A DNA stretch of 5,549 bases from Bryobacterales bacterium (GTDB lineage Bacteria; Acidobacteriota; Terriglobia; Bryobacterales; Bryobacteraceae), in contig JALOKO010000294.1 in NCBI GenBank assembly GCA_025456495.1, positions 1 through 5,549 of the forward strand, read 5' to 3'. The stretch's first letter is position 1; each line of letters begins with the position of its first letter. Below, one piece after another: positions 4,140-5,549 of this stretch. The notes under the pieces are model-generated. The model saw only the letters and a program-made list of their open reading frames with translations, had not been told where the DNA came from and ran no database searches. The translations under genes and the position numbers were made by a program.

Positions 4140-5549
4140 ATGTTTCGACTTTGCTTCCTTATTCTGGCCCTTGTGGCCATGGTCTGCGCGCAGACCACAG
4201 CGTCCCTGGAAGGCCTGGTTTCCGACCCTGACGGGGCTGGCGTCGCATCCGCCCGCATTGCCTTGTATCGCCAGGACAGCAATGCCCGCATCCTTTCCAC
4301 CACCAATGCCAGTGGACAGTATCGCTTTGACAACCTGCAGGCAGGGCGCTACGTACTGGAGATCCAGGCGCGAGGCTTCCTGCAAACCACGCGAGTGGTG
4401 GAGGTGCAGGACCCGGGCGCGCGGCGGTTGGATATTCTGCTGTCGTTGCAGTCCCTTCCGCAAACGATTGTTGTGACAGCGACGGACAACCCGCGCACCA
4501 CCGAGGAACTGGCAAAGGCGGTGACGGTGATCTCGGGCGAGGAGGTGCAGAACCGCAATGAGTTCTCGCTGGGGGAAGCGCTGCGAACGGTGCCCGGCAT
4601 CCAGGTGCTGAACCTTGGGGGACCCGGGCAACTTACCACCATTCGTACCCGCGGTCTACGTCCTGACGCTACCGCCATTCTGGTGGATGGGCTACGCTTT
4701 CGTGACGCGTCCACCACGCAGGGAGACGCCAGTTCGTTTCTGTCCACGTTGAACTTCGCGGGCGCTGAGCGCGTGGAGGTCCTGCGTGGCTCCGGCTCTT
4801 CCCTCTACGGCACCAATGCCGCCAGTGGCGTCATCAATGTCATCACCCAGGACGGGGGCTCCCCCACGCGGGCCAGTCTGCTGACGGAAGGCGGCGGACT
4901 GGGCATGTTCCGCGGACGTGCGTCCGTGGGCGGCGGCGTGGCCAGAGACCGCCTTCGCTACTCCGGCAGCATACTGCATCTGAACGTCATTCGTGGTGTG
5001 GATGGCAACGACGCCACGCGCAGCACGGCGGGGCAGGGCTTCGCGCGATTCGATTTCACGCCAAACCTGAATCTCACCGGACGGGTGTGGGCCTCGGATG
5101 ATTTCGTGCAATTGAACACAGGCCCCACCACCGCCGGGATCCCCGCCGCGAACTTCCCCAACCAAACCGTCATCCCGGTACGCATCCTGTCACAGGACCA
5201 GATGCGCATCTTTCTCGCGGGCGGCCAACCGGATTTCTCTGGCGTGACCCTGATCCCTGGACGGGATGACCCGGACAACCGCAAGAGTTCCCGTTTCTTC
5301 ACCGGGGCGCTGATCCTTCGCCACGCTTTGTCGCCACGCGTCAATTGGCAAACGAGTTACCAACGCGTCCAGACTCATCGCGTGTTTGATAACGGTCCCC
5401 TGGGGGCCGGGTTCCAGCCAGCCGCGCGGAGCATCAGCGACATCGATGGCAGCATCGATACCGCCGACGCACGCATCACGGCGCTGGTGACTTCCTGGCT
5501 GACCGTGACTGGCGGTTACGAATACGAGCGAGAGAACTATCTGGACCGT
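4140..5549 (+). CDS. BtuB-like TonB-dependent outer-membrane receptor, 3' partial
   Basis: The protein would bring a corrinoid across the outer membrane using energy passed by TonB. The first 470 residues are visible, and the frame is still open at the window end; the family usually has 600-800 or more. A signal peptide (MFRLCFLILALVAMVCA, probable cut after A17) leads into a carboxypeptidase-regulatory-like beta domain (about 22-103, with SGQYRFDNLQAGRYVLEIQA). A TonB-box-like QTIVVTA (108-114) follows, then the plug (about 118-238): ISGEEV, LGEALRTVPGIQV, GGPGQLTTIRTRG, AILVDGLRF, ERVEVLRGSGSSLYGTNAAS and GVINVIT. The barrel begins about residue 240 with alternating strands. The segment GGPGQLTTIRTRG resembles the matching part of Escherichia coli BtuB. 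C16 is not in a good lipobox, so this is not a lipoprotein. Riboswitch and adenosyltransferase upstream favour cobalamin as substrate; other siderophore-like cargo is less likely. Confidence 0.9.
   Translation, partial: MFRLCFLILALVAMVCAQTTASLEGLVSDPDGAGVASARIALYRQDSNARILSTTNASGQYRFDNLQAGRYVLEIQARGFLQTTRVVEVQDPGARRLDILLSLQSLPQTIVVTATDNPRTTEELAKAVTVISGEEVQNRNEFSLGEALRTVPGIQVLNLGGPGQLTTIRTRGLRPDATAILVDGLRFRDASTTQGDASSFLSTLNFAGAERVEVLRGSGSSLYGTNAASGVINVITQDGGSPTRASLLTEGGGLGMFRGRASVGGGVARDRLRYSGSILHLNVIRGVDGNDATRSTAGQGFARFDFTPNLNLTGRVWASDDFVQLNTGPTTAGIPAANFPNQTVIPVRILSQDQMRIFLAGGQPDFSGVTLIPGRDDPDNRKSSRFFTGALILRHALSPRVNWQTSYQRVQTHRVFDNGPLGAGFQPAARSISDIDGSIDTADARITALVTSWLTVTGGYEYERENYLDR

Noticed and set aside
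4140..4193. Lipoprotein signal at C16 of the receptor
   Set aside because: The residues before the cysteine (A-M-V-C) do not fit a lipobox, while V-C-A/Q fits a signal peptidase I site.

Overview
The window holds two adjacent, co-oriented plus-strand modules in GC-rich DNA, separated by a probable transcription stop and restart near positions 2971-3160. The gene set points to a Gram-negative bacterium and fits Acidobacteriota best. It includes an ECF sigma factor followed by a membrane anti-sigma-like protein with HEAT repeats, and a TonB-dependent receptor with an N-terminal carboxypeptidase-regulatory-like domain. The lineage is an inference from architecture, not a sequence match.

Module 1 (about 1-3012) is a three-gene regulatory operon. 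It starts with an ECF-type RNA polymerase sigma factor whose 5' end lies outside the window (2-574). Next is a single-pass membrane protein (649-1632) with a zinc-less anti-sigma-like N-terminus inside the cell and a HEAT-repeat C-terminus predicted to be in the periplasm. Last is an exported protein with two PDZ domains and no protease domain (1768-2847). The gap between the first two genes holds compact hairpins. A GC hairpin followed by six T residues (2971-3012) probably ends the transcript. Read together, the genes look like an envelope-sensing switch: periplasmic PDZ and HEAT modules could report to the cytoplasmic sigma factor across the inner membrane.

Module 2 (about 3128-5549 and beyond) is a vitamin B12 module. 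A good sigma-70-type promoter (TTGACT, 17-base spacer, TGC-TACTCT) lies just upstream of a cobalamin riboswitch with a recognisable B12 box and an 8-bp P1 helix. A 128-base leader follows, with several hairpins and a possible 40-codon leader ORF. Then come a PduO-type cob(I)alamin adenosyltransferase (3465-4043) and the first 470 codons of a BtuB-like TonB-dependent receptor (4140 to the end). Uptake of corrinoid by the receptor and its conversion to adenosylcobalamin by the transferase would both fall under riboswitch control.

The most interesting unexplained points are three. First, the sigma / HEAT-repeat anti-sigma / double-PDZ trio looks like an uncharacterised envelope signalling system. 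Second, the riboswitch leader places a ribosome-binding-like GGAG in a P13-like hairpin loop in front of a short ORF that overlaps the adenosyltransferase start. Third, a separate hairpin hides the adenosyltransferase's own ribosome binding site.
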